Source: Nocardiopsis alba DSM 43377 (lineage in GTDB: Bacteria; Actinomycetota; Actinomycetes; Streptosporangiales; Streptosporangiaceae). Taken from it: a stretch of DNA of 64,000 bases. The notes under the pieces were generated by a model that was given only the letters and a program-made list of their open reading frames with translations, ran no database searches and had not been told where the DNA came from. Positions 36,710 through 45,910 of this stretch are shown here, piece by piece (the stretch's first letter is position 1; every line of letters starts with the position of its first letter). Location of the stretch: assembly GCF_000341225.1 (NCBI RefSeq), contig NZ_ANAC01000013.1, forward strand, positions 186,001 through 250,000, in the 5' to 3' direction. The position numbers and the translations under genes are program-made.

Positions 36710-36825
36710 TAGCGGCCAGACCGGAACCGACCCTCCGGTCGCCCTCCGCCGGGCCCGACATCCGTCCCATCCGATCCACGTCACGGCTTCACGACGAGCC
36801 GGAGACCGTCCCTGGGGGTAACGAA

Positions 36826-37092
36826 GTGGCTGGTACCGAGCCCGTCGCCGAAGGCATCACCAACCCGCCGATCGACGACCTGCTGGAGTGCGTCGACAGC
36901 AAGTACAGTCTGGTCACCATGGCCTCCAAGCGGGCCCGACAGATCAACGCCTACTACGCCCAGCTGGGCGAGGGCCTGCTGGAGTACGTCGGCCCGCTGG
37001 TCGAGACCCAGGTCCAGGAGAAGTCCCTGTCCATCGCCCTGCGCGAGGTCAAGGCCGGCCTTCTCACGGCCGAGCCCTACGAGGGCAACTGA
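36826..37092 (+). CDS. rpoZ: RNA polymerase omega subunit
   Basis: An 88-residue subunit that helps assemble and stabilise RNA polymerase. It has the family core [38 protein letters not shown] and ends in a short conserved [15 protein letters not shown]. The GTG start has GGGGG about seven bases upstream. The gmk-rpoZ-coaBC-metK order is typical of actinomycetes. Confidence 0.95.
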   Translation: MAGTEPVAEGITNPPIDDLLECVDSKYSLVTMASKRARQINAYYAQLGEGLLEYVGPLVETQVQEKSLSIALREVKAGLLTAEPYEGN

Positions 37093-37183
37093 GCCTTCCC
37101 CGTCCCCGAGGGGGCGGACCGACCGCGCCCGTCGCACCCCCGCAGAGGGAGTGCGGCGGGCGCGGCCTGGTAGAACACTGGGT

Positions 37184-38413
37184 GTGAGTGACACAGAATC
37201 CCTTCCCCAGGTGGTCCTCGGCGTCGGCGGGGGCATCGCCGCCTACAAGGTGTGCGAGCTGCTGCGCCGACTGACCGAGTCCGGTCACGGTGTCCAGGTC
37301 GTACCGACCGACGCCGCCCTGCGCTTCGTCGGCGAGCCCACCTGGGCGGCCCTGTCCGGCCGCCCCGTCGAGACCGGGGTGTGGGACCGGGTCCACGAGG
37401 TTCCGCACGTGCGGATCGGCCAGAACGCCGACCTCGTGTTCGTGGCCCCCGCCACCGCCGACATCATGGCCAAGGCCGCGGCCGGGATCGCCGACGACCT
37501 GTTGACCAACACCCTTCTCACCGCCCGCTGTCCGGTCGTGTTCGCTCCGGCGATGCACACCGAGATGTGGGAGCACCCCGCCACCCGGGCCAACGTGGAG
37601 ACGCTGCGCTCGCGTGGGGCCGTCGTCCTGGAACCGGCCGTGGGCCGTCTCACCGGGGCCGACACCGGTCGCGGTCGACTGCCCGACCCCTCCGAACTGT
37701 TCGAGGCCGCCCGTCTGGTGCTGCGCCGCGGCGCGGTCGCCCCCGACCTGGCCGGCCGTCGCGTCGTGATCTCCGCCGGAGGCACCCGCGAGGCCATCGA
37801 TCCCGTACGGTTCATCGGCAACCACTCCTCCGGACGGCAGGGCTACGCCCTGGCGCGTACCGCCGCGGCCCGGGGCGCCGACGTCACCCTGGTGGCGGCC
37901 AACGTCGACCTGCCCGATCCGGCGGGCGCGAGGGTGGTCCGTGTCTCCTCGGCGGTCGAACTGTCCGAGGCGATGGCGGCCGAACGCGCGGGCGCCGACG
38001 CCGTGGTCATGACCGCCGCCGTCGCGGACTTCCGCCCGGTCACCAGCGCCGCGTCCAAGATCAAGAAGTCCGGTGCGGCCCCGGCCCCCATCGAACTGGT
38101 CGAGAACCCCGACATCCTCGCCGGGCTGGTCGTCGACCGGGAACGGGAGAGGCTGGAGCAGACCATCGTGGGGTTCGCCGCCGAGACCGACGACGTGATC
38201 GCCAACGGTCGGGCCAAACTGGCCCGCAAGGGCTGTGACCTGCTCGTGGTCAACCAGGTCGGCGGGGGCCGGGCCTTCGGCACCGAGGACAACCAGGCCA
38301 CGGTCCTGGCCTCGGACGGAGCCGTCGTGGACATTCCCACAGGTCCCAAGGAGGCGTTGGCCGATCGGGTCTGGGATCTGGTGGTCGAACGCCTCCCACG
38401 CGGGGCCCGCTGA
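37184..38413 (+). CDS. coaBC: Bifunctional phosphopantothenoylcysteine decarboxylase/synthetase
   Basis: Two consecutive steps of coenzyme A synthesis. The 409-residue protein has the flavin decarboxylase domain first ([66 protein letters not shown]), then the synthetase domain from about residue 185 ([56 protein letters not shown]). The GTG at 37184 is eight bases after TAGAAC, so it may be leaderless. Confidence 0.94.
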   Translation: MSDTESLPQVVLGVGGGIAAYKVCELLRRLTESGHGVQVVPTDAALRFVGEPTWAALSGRPVETGVWDRVHEVPHVRIGQNADLVFVAPATADIMAKAAAGIADDLLTNTLLTARCPVVFAPAMHTEMWEHPATRANVETLRSRGAVVLEPAVGRLTGADTGRGRLPDPSELFEAARLVLRRGAVAPDLAGRRVVISAGGTREAIDPVRFIGNHSSGRQGYALARTAAARGADVTLVAANVDLPDPAGARVVRVSSAVELSEAMAAERAGADAVVMTAAVADFRPVTSAASKIKKSGAAPAPIELVENPDILAGLVVDRERERLEQTIVGFAAETDDVIANGRAKLARKGCDLLVVNQVGGGRAFGTEDNQATVLASDGAVVDIPTGPKEALADRVWDLVVERLPRGAR

Positions 38414-38573
38414 GGTCGCGAGAACCCTCGGAGCAGTGGGTCTTCGCCGGAATCCGGGAAAAATCCCCCGGTGCCACGCTGGATTCCTACCACCGAGTAC
38501 GACACACTGCCAACGGGTGTCCGTTCGTGGTCGGCGACGCCGATCACAGGGCGCCCGTCCCCACCGGTCCCAT

Positions 38574-38579
38574 TAGAGT
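38574..38579 (+). promoter_or_regulatory. metK -10 box
   Basis: TAGAGT fits TANNNT, placing the start near 38586 and a leader of about 105 bases before metK. The leader contains GGTCGGTATTGACC, which can fold into a small hairpin. I could not match a SAM riboswitch consensus. Confidence 0.5.
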
Positions 38580-38691
38580 GGACGATAACCAACCGCGTCG
38601 GTCGGTATTGACCGCCCCCGGCAGGCAGCCGAGGACGTGCCGGAACCGCCGACACATGTCAGCCAGCAGCCGCTGCAAGGAGTCACGCAAC

Positions 38692-39885
38692 GTGTCCCGC
38701 CGCCTTTTCACCTCCGAGTCGGTCACCGAAGGCCATCCCGACAAGATGGCCGACCAGATCAGTGACGCGATCCTCGACGCGATGCTCACCACCGATCCCG
38801 GCAGTCGGGTCGCGGTCGAGACGCTGATCACCACCGGTCAGGTCCACATCGCGGGTGAGGTCACCACCCAGACCTACGTCGACATCCCCGCCATCGTGCG
38901 CGAGAAGATCCTCGAGATCGGCTACGACTCCTCCGCCAAGGGGTTCGACGGTGACTCCTGTGGGGTCAACGTCTCCATCGACGCGCAGTCCCCGGACATC
39001 GCCCAGGGCGTCGACACCGCCTACGAGGCGCGTGTCGAGCACGAGGACGACGTCCTCAACCGCCAGGGCGCCGGCGACCAGGGCCTGATGTTCGGCTACG
39101 CCAACCGTGAGACCCCCGAGCTCATGCCGTTGCCGATCAAGCTGGCCCACGCGCTCTCCGAGCGGCTCTCCCAGGTCCGCCGGGACGGCACGGTGCCCTA
39201 CCTGCGTCCGGACGGCAAGACCCAGGTCACGGTCGAGTACGAGGGCCAGACCCCGGTCCGCCTGGACACCGTCGTGGTCTCCAGCCAGCACTCCGCCGAC
39301 ATCAACCTCGAGGAGATGCTGACCCCGGACATCCGCGAGCACGTGATCGAGCCGGTCGTGGCCGCCTACGGTCTGGACTCCGACGACTACCGTCTCCTGG
39401 TCAACCCGACCGGTCGGTTCGAGATCGGCGGTCCGATGGGCGACGCCGGTCTGACCGGTCGCAAGATCATCGTGGACACCTACGGCGGCTACGCCCGTCA
39501 CGGCGGTGGCGCTTTCTCCGGCAAGGACCCGTCGAAGGTCGACCGTTCCGCCGCCTACGCCACCCGTTGGGTCGCGAAGAACATCGTCGCCGCCGAGCTG
39601 GCCGAGCGCGCCGAGGTCCAGGTGGCCTACGCGATCGGCAAGGCCCACCCGGTGGGTGTGTTCATCGAGACCTTCGGCACCGAGCGGGTCGCCCCGGAGC
39701 TGATCGAGAAGGCCGTCAAGGAGGTCTTCGACCTGCGCCCGGCCGCCATCGTTCGGGACCTGGACCTGCTGCGTCCCATCTACTCCAAGACCGCCGCCTA
39801 CGGTCACTTCGGCCGCGAGCTGGAGCAGTTCACCTGGGAGCGCGCCGACCGCGCCGAGGCGCTGCGGTCGTTCGTGGGCCACTAG
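38692..39885 (+). CDS. metK: S-adenosylmethionine synthetase
   Basis: Makes SAM from methionine and ATP. The 397-residue protein has [21 protein letters not shown] at the N-terminus, [12 protein letters not shown], the ATP loop [23 protein letters not shown] and [26 protein letters not shown] lies nine bases before the GTG. It ends the gmk-rpoZ-coaBC-metK run. Confidence 0.97.
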   Translation: MSRRLFTSESVTEGHPDKMADQISDAILDAMLTTDPGSRVAVETLITTGQVHIAGEVTTQTYVDIPAIVREKILEIGYDSSAKGFDGDSCGVNVSIDAQSPDIAQGVDTAYEARVEHEDDVLNRQGAGDQGLMFGYANRETPELMPLPIKLAHALSERLSQVRRDGTVPYLRPDGKTQVTVEYEGQTPVRLDTVVVSSQHSADINLEEMLTPDIREHVIEPVVAAYGLDSDDYRLLVNPTGRFEIGGPMGDAGLTGRKIIVDTYGGYARHGGGAFSGKDPSKVDRSAAYATRWVAKNIVAAELAERAEVQVAYAIGKAHPVGVFIETFGTERVAPELIEKAVKEVFDLRPAAIVRDLDLLRPIYSKTAAYGHFGRELEQFTWERADRAEALRSFVGH

Positions 39886-39898
39886 GAAGAACACGTCG

Positions 39899-39930
39899 AG
39901 GGGCGGACGTCTGTGAGGGCGTTCGCCCCT
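39899..39930 (+). terminator. metK terminator
   Basis: An 11-bp stem (39899-39909 with 39920-39930, one G-U pair) around a 10-base loop starts 14 bases after the metK stop. Confidence 0.7.
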
Positions 39931-40024
39931 TCGGTGTGTTCCGGACATTCCCCGCATGGCGACTATCCAGCACCGGCTACAAAGTGTTATCACTTATGTA
40001 CTTTTAGTTATTTGATATGTCGCT

Positions 40025-40708
40025 ATGAGGAAGGGGAACATCATGGCCGTGCCGGCGACGATGTCGGCGGTCGCTCTGGCCGCGTTGATCGCCCTGCCCG
40101 GGCAACCGATCCCGGAGGAAGAGGGGCCGGTGCCGGGGGCCGGAGACCTCCACATCACCGTCACGGACGAGGCCGAGGACCGTCTGTCCCCCGGGGACCG
40201 GGTCGAGTACACCGTCAAGGTGCGCAACTCGGGCGGCGAAGCGCTCCCCGAGGCCCGGATCACGTCCTTCCTGCCCGACTCCATGCGCTACGTCGAAGGG
40301 GCCCCCGAAGGGGTCGAGACCGGACGCGCGACATGGGAACGGCCGCTGGAGGCGGGGGAGAGGGCCACGCTCACCATGACGGCCGAGGTCGTCGCGGTAC
40401 CGGAGCGAGGAGCGCGGCCGGTCTCGACCGTCTGCCTCTCCCCCTCCGCCGAGGCCGCGCTGGTCTCCTGCGCCTCCTCCGTCCACCACGTACCGCGCCA
40501 GATCCCCCTGATGTGGATCGCCGCGGCTCTGGGCGCGGCACTGATCCTCGCGGTCGCGGCCGGTGGTCTCCTCCGTCTCCGGAGCGTCCGCCGTCCCCGA
40601 CCCGAACCCGAGCCCGAACCGTCCGCCGAGCACGGCCCTGGAGAGGTGCCCGACATCCACGCCTTCCCGGGCCGGGCGTCCGTGCATCATCTGGACGCCC
40701 ACCGCTGA
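40025..40708 (+). CDS. Membrane-anchored DUF11 surface protein
   Basis: A 227-residue predicted surface protein of unknown role. An N-terminal signal-like segment (MRKGNIMAVPATMSAVALAALIALPG) is followed by one DUF11 immunoglobulin-like domain (LHITVTDEAEDRLSPGDRVEYTVKVRNSG..., about 40-150), then one transmembrane helix (IAAALGAALILAVAAGGLL) and an Arg/Pro/Glu-rich cytosolic tail. ATG 40025 supplies the positive n-region of the signal; ATG 40043 has the better ribosome site (AAGGGG). The upstream 45 bases are strikingly AT-rich. Confidence 0.8.
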   Translation: MRKGNIMAVPATMSAVALAALIALPGQPIPEEEGPVPGAGDLHITVTDEAEDRLSPGDRVEYTVKVRNSGGEALPEARITSFLPDSMRYVEGAPEGVETGRATWERPLEAGERATLTMTAEVVAVPERGARPVSTVCLSPSAEAALVSCASSVHHVPRQIPLMWIAAALGAALILAVAAGGLLRLRSVRRPRPEPEPEPSAEHGPGEVPDIHAFPGRASVHHLDAHR

Positions 40709-40731
40709 CCGGACCGGGGCCGGATACGCGA

Positions 40732-40767
40732 ACGGGCCGCGCCACGAGGGATCGTGGCGCGGCCCGT
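40732..40767. terminator. Bidirectional terminator DUF11 / DUF349 genes
   Basis: A perfect 16-bp stem (40732-40747 with 40752-40767) around GGGA fills the space between the two convergent genes. Confidence 0.8.
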
Positions 40768-40793
40768 CCGAGGTCGATCGGCGGGGGCCGGAC

Positions 40794-42026
40794 TCAGCTC
40801 ATCTCGTTCAGAGCCCGCTCGGCCTCGGCCAGCCAGGAACGACGCGCCTCCAGAGCGGCCTCGTGCTCCTTGATCCGACGGTCGTCACCGGCGGCGCGGG
40901 CCTTCTCCAACTTGGCCTCCAGCCCCTGGATCGCCGTCGAGAGCTGGTCGACGGTGTCCTTGGCCCGGGCGCGGGCCTCGGGGTTGGTACGCTCCCACTC
41001 GGCCTCCTCGGCCTTGCGGACCCCGTCCTCGATCTGCCGGAAGGCGCCCTCCAGACGGTCCCGGGTGTCGCGCGGCAGCTCGCCGGCCTCCTCCCAGGCC
41101 TCCTGGAAGTCGCGCAGACGGGCGCGGGCGCGCCGCGGATCCGAGATGGCCGGGATCTCCTCCCGGGCCTGCTCCAGGATCTTCTCCTTGGCCTCGGCGT
41201 TGACCCGCAGCTCGGCGTCACGCTCGGCGAACGTCGCGTTGCGCGCGTCGAAGAACGTGTCCTGGGCCGCCTTGAAACGGGCCCACAGCTTGTCCTCGCT
41301 GGCCCGATCGGCGCGGCCGCTCGCCTTCCACCGCTGCATCAGGTCGCGGTAGGCGCGGGCGGTGGGCCCCCAGTCGGTGGAGCCCGAGAGCGCCTCGGCC
41401 TCGGCGACGATGCGCTCCTTCTCGACGCGCACGCCCTCGCGCTGCTGGTCCAGGTTGGCGAAGTAGGCCTTGCGCCGCTTGGAGAAGGAGTTGCGGGCCG
41501 CGGACATGCGCTTCCACAGGGCCTGCTCGGTGGGGCGGTCCGCCCGAGGAGCCTTCTTCCACTCCTCGATCAGCTGGAGCATCCGCTCGCCACCGGACTT
41601 CCAGTGGGTGGTCTCGGCGGCGACGCGCTCGGCCTCGGCGACGATGCGCTCCTTGACCTCGCGGGCCTGGCCGCGGGCCTGCTCCTGGGCCTGCTTCTGC
41701 TCGACCTTGCGCTCCTGGGCGCGCTCGGTCAGCCGGTCCAGACGACCGAGCAGCGACTCCAGGTCGCCGACGGCGTTGGCGTCCGTGACCGACTCGCGCA
41801 GCTTCTCGATCGCGCTCATCGCCGTGGAGGCCGACAGATCGGTGCTGCGCAGTCGCTTCTCCAGCAGCTCCACCTGGGTCACCAGGGCGTCGTACTTGTT
41901 CCGGTAGAAGGTCAGGGCCTCCTCCGGCGCACCGGCCTGCCACGATCCGACGACCCGTTCGCCATCACCTGTGCGCACATAGACCGTGCCATCGTCGTCT
42001 ACGCGGCCCCAAGGGTCCGTGGTCAC
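40794..42026 (-). CDS. DUF349 coiled-coil protein
   Basis: A 410-residue, charged, helical protein with DUF349 repeats, function unknown. Residues 1-35 form a small beta region (VDDDGTVYVRTGDGERVVGSW). Three DUF349 repeats follow, marked by EEWKKAPRADRPTEQALWKRM, MQRWKASGRADRASEDKLWARF and FQEAWEEAGELPRDTRDRLEGAF. The C-terminus is a long coiled coil. GTG 42026 has AGGAGG five bases upstream. In actinomycetes this family usually sits near relA and the metallo-hydrolase gene found next door here. Confidence 0.88.
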   Translation of the reverse strand: MTTDPWGRVDDDGTVYVRTGDGERVVGSWQAGAPEEALTFYRNKYDALVTQVELLEKRLRSTDLSASTAMSAIEKLRESVTDANAVGDLESLLGRLDRLTERAQERKVEQKQAQEQARGQAREVKERIVAEAERVAAETTHWKSGGERMLQLIEEWKKAPRADRPTEQALWKRMSAARNSFSKRRKAYFANLDQQREGVRVEKERIVAEAEALSGSTDWGPTARAYRDLMQRWKASGRADRASEDKLWARFKAAQDTFFDARNATFAERDAELRVNAEAKEKILEQAREEIPAISDPRRARARLRDFQEAWEEAGELPRDTRDRLEGAFRQIEDGVRKAEEAEWERTNPEARARAKDTVDQLSTAIQGLEAKLEKARAAGDDRRIKEHEAALEARRSWLAEAERALNEMS

Positions 42027-42480
42027 CGTGTCCTCCTGCTGTCGTGAACCCGTCCGCGGGGGGTCGGGTTCGGGTCGTCGCGGCGATGTCCGAGCCTGTT
42101 CGTGATGGACACCACCGTGCCCCAGCACGATATCCCCACGTTCCGGTGGACAACGACGCGCCGTGTTCCGCGTCAACGCAGATCCTCGGGTCTGCCTCTC
42201 GTCCCGTGCGATCGGTCGGGCCCGGGCGCCTTCGAAAAAGGAGGCGCAGGTCGTGGGCCCGACGAGCACGGCGACGGTGACCAATATGGCATTACCACGC
42301 GGTTTGGCAAAGAGCCCGGGCGCGCGCGGTGATCGAATGGTGATCAAACGCGTTCTCATATGTGCTTTCGAGTGGCCGCCATCGCACCGTCTCGGTAGGC
42401 TCTCTCCCCGCAGGAGACCCGGGCCCGTCCGGTACGGGCGGCCCACCATCACGAACGACCCAGGACAGGACGACCACGCC
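42027..42480. other. Divergent gap DUF349-metallo-hydrolase
   Basis: This 454-base region carries the direct repeat GGTGATC (42328 and 42339) and a candidate -10 box TAGGCT (42396-42401) for the hydrolase gene. I recognise no gene in it; open frames here are weak and lack family sequence. Confidence 0.4.
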
Positions 42481-43164
42481 GTGCTCATCGCCGCGCTCCC
42501 CAGCGGGCCGCTCTCAGCGAACTGTTACGTGATCGCACCGGCCCCGGGCGGCGACTGCGTCATCGTCGACCCCGGCCAGGAGGCCACCGGACAGGTGGAC
42601 AAGGTCCTGGTCGAACACGAGCTGACCCCCGCCGCGATCCTGCTCACCCACGGTCACTTCGACCACGTCTGGTCGGCCGCGGAGATCGGCGACGCCCACG
42701 AGGTCCCGGTGTACCTGCACGAGGCCGACCACGGTCTGCTGGAGGAGCCCGCCGCGGGGGTCGACGCCGGCTTCGCCGCCCAGCTCCGGATGCTGCTCGG
42801 CCCCGGCCCCTACCCGTCGCCCTCCGACCTGCGCCGGGTCGAGGACGGGGACACCCTGACCTCGGCCGGGATGGAGTTCGTCGTCGAACACACGCCGGGC
42901 CACACCCCCGGATCGGTCGTCTACACGGTGACCCCCGAGGACGGCATCCCCGTCATGTTCGCCGGGGACCTGGTCTTCGCCGGTTCGATCGGCCGCACCG
43001 ACTTCCCCGGTGGGGACGCCGAGGCGATGAACGGCAGCCTGACCCGCTCGGTCCTGGCACGGTCTGACGACACCCGGATCCTGCCCGGGCACGGCCCCGG
43101 CACCACCGTGGAGCGCGAGCGCGCCACCAACCCCTATCTGCGCGACATCGCCGACCGTTCCTGA
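42481..43164 (+). CDS. MBL-fold metallo-hydrolase (glyoxalase II-like)
   Basis: A 227-residue metallo-beta-lactamase-fold hydrolase. Metal ligands are in LTHGHFDHVWSA, HTPGHTPGSVVY and FAGDLVFAGSIGRTDFPGGDAEAMNGSL, and a final LPGHGPGTTVERERATNPYL. These match the YcbL/glyoxalase II branch that cleaves thioesters. The substrate is unknown. GTG 42481 begins at the family start; the frame is open upstream without family sequence. Confidence 0.88.
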   Translation: MLIAALPSGPLSANCYVIAPAPGGDCVIVDPGQEATGQVDKVLVEHELTPAAILLTHGHFDHVWSAAEIGDAHEVPVYLHEADHGLLEEPAAGVDAGFAAQLRMLLGPGPYPSPSDLRRVEDGDTLTSAGMEFVVEHTPGHTPGSVVYTVTPEDGIPVMFAGDLVFAGSIGRTDFPGGDAEAMNGSLTRSVLARSDDTRILPGHGPGTTVERERATNPYLRDIADRS

Positions 43165-43352
43165 GGGGACGGAGCGGCCCGACCGCTTCGCCATGTCGGC
43201 CCTTCGTCGCCCGGAACCGATCCTGGGGCCGGGCGGCGCGGTTGGCGGTAGGATTCCAGATGTTCAGGGGGCATGCCATGCCTTCAGCCGGGTCCGGAAC
43301 CGGGCTCTCAGGCATCCTCACCCAGCTGTGTAGTTAGTGGACTTGGTAACTC

Positions 43353-45122
43353 ATGCATCGTTACAGGACTCATACGTGTGGTCGGCTCCGTAAGGAGCAC
43401 GTCGGGCAGCAGGTGCGCCTTTCCGGCTGGGTGCACAACCGCCGGGATCTGGGTGGTCTGCTCTTCGTCGATCTGCGTGACCACTACGGCGTCACCCAGC
43501 TCATGGCGCGCCCCGAGTCCCCGGTCTTCGAGCAGCTCAGCCGTCTCCCCAAGGAGACGGTGGTCCGGGTGACGGGCCAGGTCGCCGCGCGCAGCCAGGA
43601 GAACGTCAACCCCAACCTGCCCACCGGCGAGATCGAGATCGAGGCCGAAGAGGTCGAGGTCCTCGGAAGCACCGAGGAACTCCCCCTGACGGTCTTCCCC
43701 GAGGACAACACCTCCGAGGAGCGCCGGCTGACCTACCGCTTCCTGGACCTGCGCCGGGAGCGGATGCACCGCAACATCATGCTGCGCTCGCAGGTGGTGG
43801 CCTCCATCCGCAAGAAGATGACGGACCTGGGCTTCAACGAGTTCCAGACCCCCATCCTCACCAGCTCCAGCCCCGAGGGCGCCCGCGACTTCCTGGTGCC
43901 CTCGCGTCTGCACCCGGGCGAGTTCTTCGCGCTGCCCCAGGCGCCGCAGCAGTTCAAGCAGCTGCTCATGGTCTCCGGCTTCGACCGCTACTTCCAGATC
44001 GCGCCCTGCTTCCGCGACGAGGACAGCCGCGCCGACCGTTCGCCGGGCGAGTTCTACCAGCTCGACGTCGAGATGAGCTTCGTCGAGCAGGAGGACGTCT
44101 TCGAGGTCATCGAGAAGGTCATGACCGACGTCTTCCGTGAGTTCTCCGAGGGTTGGGAGATCACCTCCCCGTACCCGCGGATCGCCTTCCGGGACGCCCT
44201 GGAGTGGTACGGCACCGACAAGCCCGACCTGCGCGTGCCGATGAAGATGCTCGACGTCACCGCCCTCTTCGACAAGACCGACTTCCGCGCCTTCGCGGGC
44301 AAGAAGGTCCGCGCGCTGGCGGTGCCCGAGGTCGGCGACAAGCCGCGCAAGTTCTTCGACGGCATCGGCGACTACGCCGTCGAGCAGGGCGCCAAGGGTC
44401 TGGCCTGGCTCAAGGTCGGCGAGAACAACGAGCTCACCGGTCCGATCGCCAAGTTCGTCACCGAGATCGAAGAGGAACTGTTGACCACCCTGGGCGCGGG
44501 CCCCGGGTACGGGCTGTTCTTCTGCGCCAGCGAGGACGACGCGGAGATCAACCGCATCATGGCCCCGGTCCGGGTCGAGGCCGGTCGGCGCGCGGGTCAC
44601 TTCGCGGAGAAGTGCTACCGCTTCTGCTGGATCGTGGACTTCCCGATGTTCGAGCGCTCCGACGAGGGCCACATCGAGTTCAGCCACAACCCCTTCTCCA
44701 TGCCCCAGGGCGGGATGGACGCGCTGGAGAACCAGGACCCGCTGGACATCCTCGCCTGGCAGTACGACATCGTCTGCAACGGCGTCGAGCTCTCCTCCGG
44801 CGCGATCCGGAACCACTCGCCCGAGATCATGTACAAGGCCTTCGAGATCGCCGGCTACGACAAGGAGACCGTCGAGGAGGAGTTCGGCGGCATGCTCAAG
44901 GCCCTGAAGTTCGGTGCCCCGCCGCACGGCGGCATCGCGCCCGGGATCGACCGCATCGTCATGCTCCTGGCCGACGAGCCCAACATCCGCGAGACGATCG
45001 CCTTCCCGCTGAACCAGAACGCCCAGGACCTGATGATGGGCGCGCCCGCCCAGGTCTCGGAGCAGCAGCTGCGCGACGTCCACATCCGGACCGTCCTGCC
45101 TCCGGAGACGAAGAAGAAGTAG
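43353..45122 (+). CDS. aspS: Aspartyl-tRNA synthetase
   Basis: Charges tRNA-Asp (and, where AsnRS is missing, tRNA-Asn). The 589-residue bacterial-type enzyme has an OB-fold anticodon domain ([26 protein letters not shown]), class II motif 2 ([31 protein letters not shown]), the bacterial GAD insertion (about 290-420) and motif 3 ([21 protein letters not shown]). The ribosome site before ATG 43353 is weak. hisS, which often precedes aspS in actinomycetes, is not present. Confidence 0.97.
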   Translation: MHRYRTHTCGRLRKEHVGQQVRLSGWVHNRRDLGGLLFVDLRDHYGVTQLMARPESPVFEQLSRLPKETVVRVTGQVAARSQENVNPNLPTGEIEIEAEEVEVLGSTEELPLTVFPEDNTSEERRLTYRFLDLRRERMHRNIMLRSQVVASIRKKMTDLGFNEFQTPILTSSSPEGARDFLVPSRLHPGEFFALPQAPQQFKQLLMVSGFDRYFQIAPCFRDEDSRADRSPGEFYQLDVEMSFVEQEDVFEVIEKVMTDVFREFSEGWEITSPYPRIAFRDALEWYGTDKPDLRVPMKMLDVTALFDKTDFRAFAGKKVRALAVPEVGDKPRKFFDGIGDYAVEQGAKGLAWLKVGENNELTGPIAKFVTEIEEELLTTLGAGPGYGLFFCASEDDAEINRIMAPVRVEAGRRAGHFAEKCYRFCWIVDFPMFERSDEGHIEFSHNPFSMPQGGMDALENQDPLDILAWQYDIVCNGVELSSGAIRNHSPEIMYKAFEIAGYDKETVEEEFGGMLKALKFGAPPHGGIAPGIDRIVMLLADEPNIRETIAFPLNQNAQDLMMGAPAQVSEQQLRDVHIRTVLPPETKKK

Positions 45123-45195
45123 GACCGCTCACTCCGGTCCCACCGGGGCGGTGCGCGGGTCGACCCGTGTACCGCCCCGTCGTCGTGGAGAGGGC

Positions 45196-45336
45196 TCAGC
45201 GCTTGACCCCTCCGCACTGTTGGCAGCAGATGTCCTCGTCGTCGGGGTTGCTGTGGCTACAGAGCCGGCAGGTCCAGTTCCGGGTGATGCCGTCGAGGGG
45301 GATCCTCGGGACGGGATGGCGGGATACAGGGTGCAT
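45196..45336 (-). CDS. Zinc-finger microprotein (RanBP2-type-like)
   Basis: A 46-residue protein, MHPVSRHPVPRIPL then a finger WTCRLCSHSNPDDEDICCQQ ending CGGVKR. The spacing W-x-C-x2-C-x3-N-x7-C-x2-C is one residue off the RanBP2 zinc-finger pattern. GAGG lies six bases before ATG 45336, and codon bias suits the genome. It converges on aspS. Such proteins may bind RNA or other proteins; function here is unknown. A longer start at 45414 has no ribosome site. Confidence 0.65.
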   Translation of the reverse strand: MHPVSRHPVPRIPLDGITRNWTCRLCSHSNPDDEDICCQQCGGVKR

Positions 45337-45910
45337 GCGCGTCCTCGTTGGGTTCGGCGAGTTCTCCGCTTCAGGTTCGGTGCCCGTAATGACCTTCCTT
45401 TGAACTTTCCACATTCGGTCACCGAGGTGAAAGCGGTGATTAAAGGGTCAAAGAACCCGACCGGAATGGGGAAGTGCGGCGAGCTCGGATGCGGCCGGGG
45501 CCGCCATCCCCTACGGTTGAGGGCGAACCACCCTCCCACACCGTGAATCGCACGCGTCCTGGAGTGAAGACGGTGCATCAGTGGTATCCACCCCATTCGA
45601 GGGTGAGGTGGGAATGGAGTGCATTTGTGCGCCACCGAGTCACGCGAGCGTAACGATTCATGCCTCGAGGTCGGCCGGGAGCGAGCCCGAGGAAGGAATC
45701 GACCGTAAATCCACCGCGTCGTCGGACGGTCGACACCGGTAGGGCGAGGTGGCGCGACCGAGGGGAGAGGGACACCGGCGTGTCCGCCCCGGCCCCTACC
45801 CGGGCCGGGTCTGCTTTCGGACATTACAATGAGCCGAATCGGAACGTTCCAGGGGTGACCGCGCCTGAGCGCGGATGTGACGTCCGAGACGACATGAGGA
45901 TGAGTCATAC
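45337..45910. other. Divergent gap before the PP2C gene
   Basis: This 574-base gap is relatively AT-rich. It has TACAAT (45825-45830), a five-of-six -10 box, and the palindrome GGAACGTTCC (45841-45850) just beyond it, both before the phosphatase gene. No other gene was recognised. Confidence 0.45.

Noticed and set aside
38451-38477. SigR-type promoter (GGAAT ... GTT) before metK
   Set aside because: GGAAT is present but the base triplet at the required 18-base distance is TGC, not GTT.
38414-38691. SAM riboswitch before metK
   Set aside because: I compared the leader with the SAM-I, SAM-II and SAM-IV cores I remember and found no match; only a small hairpin is present. A covariance-model search would decide.
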